Source of the DNA: an uncultured Mucilaginibacter sp.
GTDB taxonomy: Bacteria; Bacteroidota; Bacteroidia; Sphingobacteriales; Sphingobacteriaceae
Assembly (NCBI RefSeq): GCF_946481715.1
Contig: NZ_CAMLOV010000142.1
Location: forward strand, 1-14,716
Length of the DNA: 14,716 nt
Direction of reading: 5' to 3'
Shown: piece after piece, positions 14,131 to 14,716 of the stretch
Layout: every line of letters starts with the position of its first letter
How positions within the stretch are numbered: position 1 is the first letter of the stretch
The notes under the pieces: generated by a model
Databases searched by the model: none
The model's input: the letters and a program-made list of their open reading frames with translations, nothing else
Told to the model about the DNA's origin: nothing
Position numbers and translations under genes: made by a program

Positions 14131-14716
14131 AATTTTACTCATATCCAATACGATCCTTCCATCATCATCCCGTTCAAACATCGGCACAAATTTGGCATCC
14201 CAAACCATATCGGCATAGGTGTAGCTGGTACGGGAGTGTACGGTTTGCGAGAAGGTATCGTCAAACGCTTTTAGCAATATCGAAAACGATGCCTGCGTGC
14301 GTTCCAGTTCATCAGGGGTAATTTCGGCAAGGGGGCTGTTCTCATCCAGAGGGTGCACTATCGTCCAGTTGAGGGTAAGGATGCTCACTTTAGAGCGTTC
14401 CAGTTCAAGGGGGAAAAACCGGCGGGTGGCTTTGCCGTTTACTATTTCATTGTAAGAGAAGATCACCTCTACATCAAGGTCTATTAATACATTCTTCCGC
14501 AGGTTAGATATGCGGAACATAAGGCCTTTTCCGTTTTCCAGGTATGGGCTAACCAGCAGGTTATCGCTGTAAACAATTTTGGCTGATGGCTTGGAGAAAC
14601 GCCCGTAAAGCAAGCCCGTTGCCAATGCAAAAGCCAGTAAACCAATCATCGATTCGATGGCGGCCACGCTATTGGCCAATACGCCCCGCGGACTTATATG
14701 CCCATAACCTACTGTA
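14113..14716 (-). CDS. Inward-rectifier potassium channel, KirBac type (5' end beyond window)
   Basis: The - strand frame continues without a stop from the stop codon at 14113-14115 to the window edge and begins with the K+ selectivity filter TVGYG (14701-14715), then HISPRG. Next come the second pore-lining helix (about SVAAIESMIGLLAFALATGLLYG), the linker GRFSKPSAKIVYSDN, and a cytoplasmic immunoglobulin-like IRK_C domain with VSPYLENGKGLMFRISNLRKN, LNWTIVHPLDENSPL and HSRTSYTYADMVWDAKFVPMF. These are the usual marks of prokaryotic Kir channels, which pass K+ as tetramers. 200 residues are visible; the first helix and N-terminus are missing. The TTG at 14679 is internal and not a start. It is convergent with the SDR gene, and its final residues are encoded by an intergenic repeat. 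Confidence 0.92.
   Translation of the reverse strand, partial: TVGYGHISPRGVLANSVAAIESMIGLLAFALATGLLYGRFSKPSAKIVYSDNLLVSPYLENGKGLMFRISNLRKNVLIDLDVEVIFSYNEIVNGKATRRFFPLELERSKVSILTLNWTIVHPLDENSPLAEITPDELERTQASFSILLKAFDDTFSQTVHSRTSYTYADMVWDAKFVPMFERDDDGRIVLDMSKISSFVH

Overview
The window looks like a chromosomal segment of a Bacteroidota bacterium, most likely Sphingobacteriaceae (Mucilaginibacter/Pedobacter-like). Four things point there: tandem large MacB/FtsX-type permeases of about 800 residues, starts without Shine-Dalgarno sequences, the style of the RecR protein, and intergenic gaps packed with short degenerate repeats. This placement is inference from protein and repeat style; no search was run. 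The exception is roughly the first 130 bases. They are about 63% G+C (hand count), have about 84% G/C at third codon positions, and encode the C-terminus of a LytTR DNA-binding protein of proteobacterial appearance. They run directly into the middle of a permease gene, so this edge is probably a chimeric join.

Layout: (1) 1-132, foreign-looking LytTR tail. (2) About 129-629, the last ~165 residues of a permease. (3) 837-10942, four complete, co-oriented, paralogous permeases (807, 788, 824 and 788 aa) separated by gaps of 95-235 bp. No ABC ATPase is encoded here. (4) 10943-11503, a 561 bp non-coding gap with a G+C-rich dyad element and a nested long palindrome. (5) 11504-13760, a compact + strand operon: recR, a family-2 glycosyltransferase and a short-chain dehydrogenase/reductase (6 bp gap, then a 17 bp overlap). 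(6) 13751-14130, a repeat-built block between convergent genes. (7) 14113-14716, on the - strand, the C-terminal two thirds of an inward-rectifier K+ channel (KirBac type) with its TVGYG selectivity filter right at the window edge.

How the genes work together: the permeases have the Bacteroidota double MacB_PCD/FtsX architecture. They would need a LolD/MacB-type ATPase from elsewhere to act in lipoprotein, peptide or envelope-stress transport; the substrate cannot be read from sequence. recR is housekeeping recombinational repair, and the glycosyltransferase and SDR are probably co-transcribed with it without an evident functional link.

I see no phage, transposase, CRISPR, tRNA or rRNA, and no clear new multi-gene system. 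The most unusual content is non-coding: period-9 repeats in front of three permeases, a 22-bp inverted repeat bracketing the four complete permeases, nested palindromes before recR, and a composite repeat that supplies the stop codons of two convergent genes.
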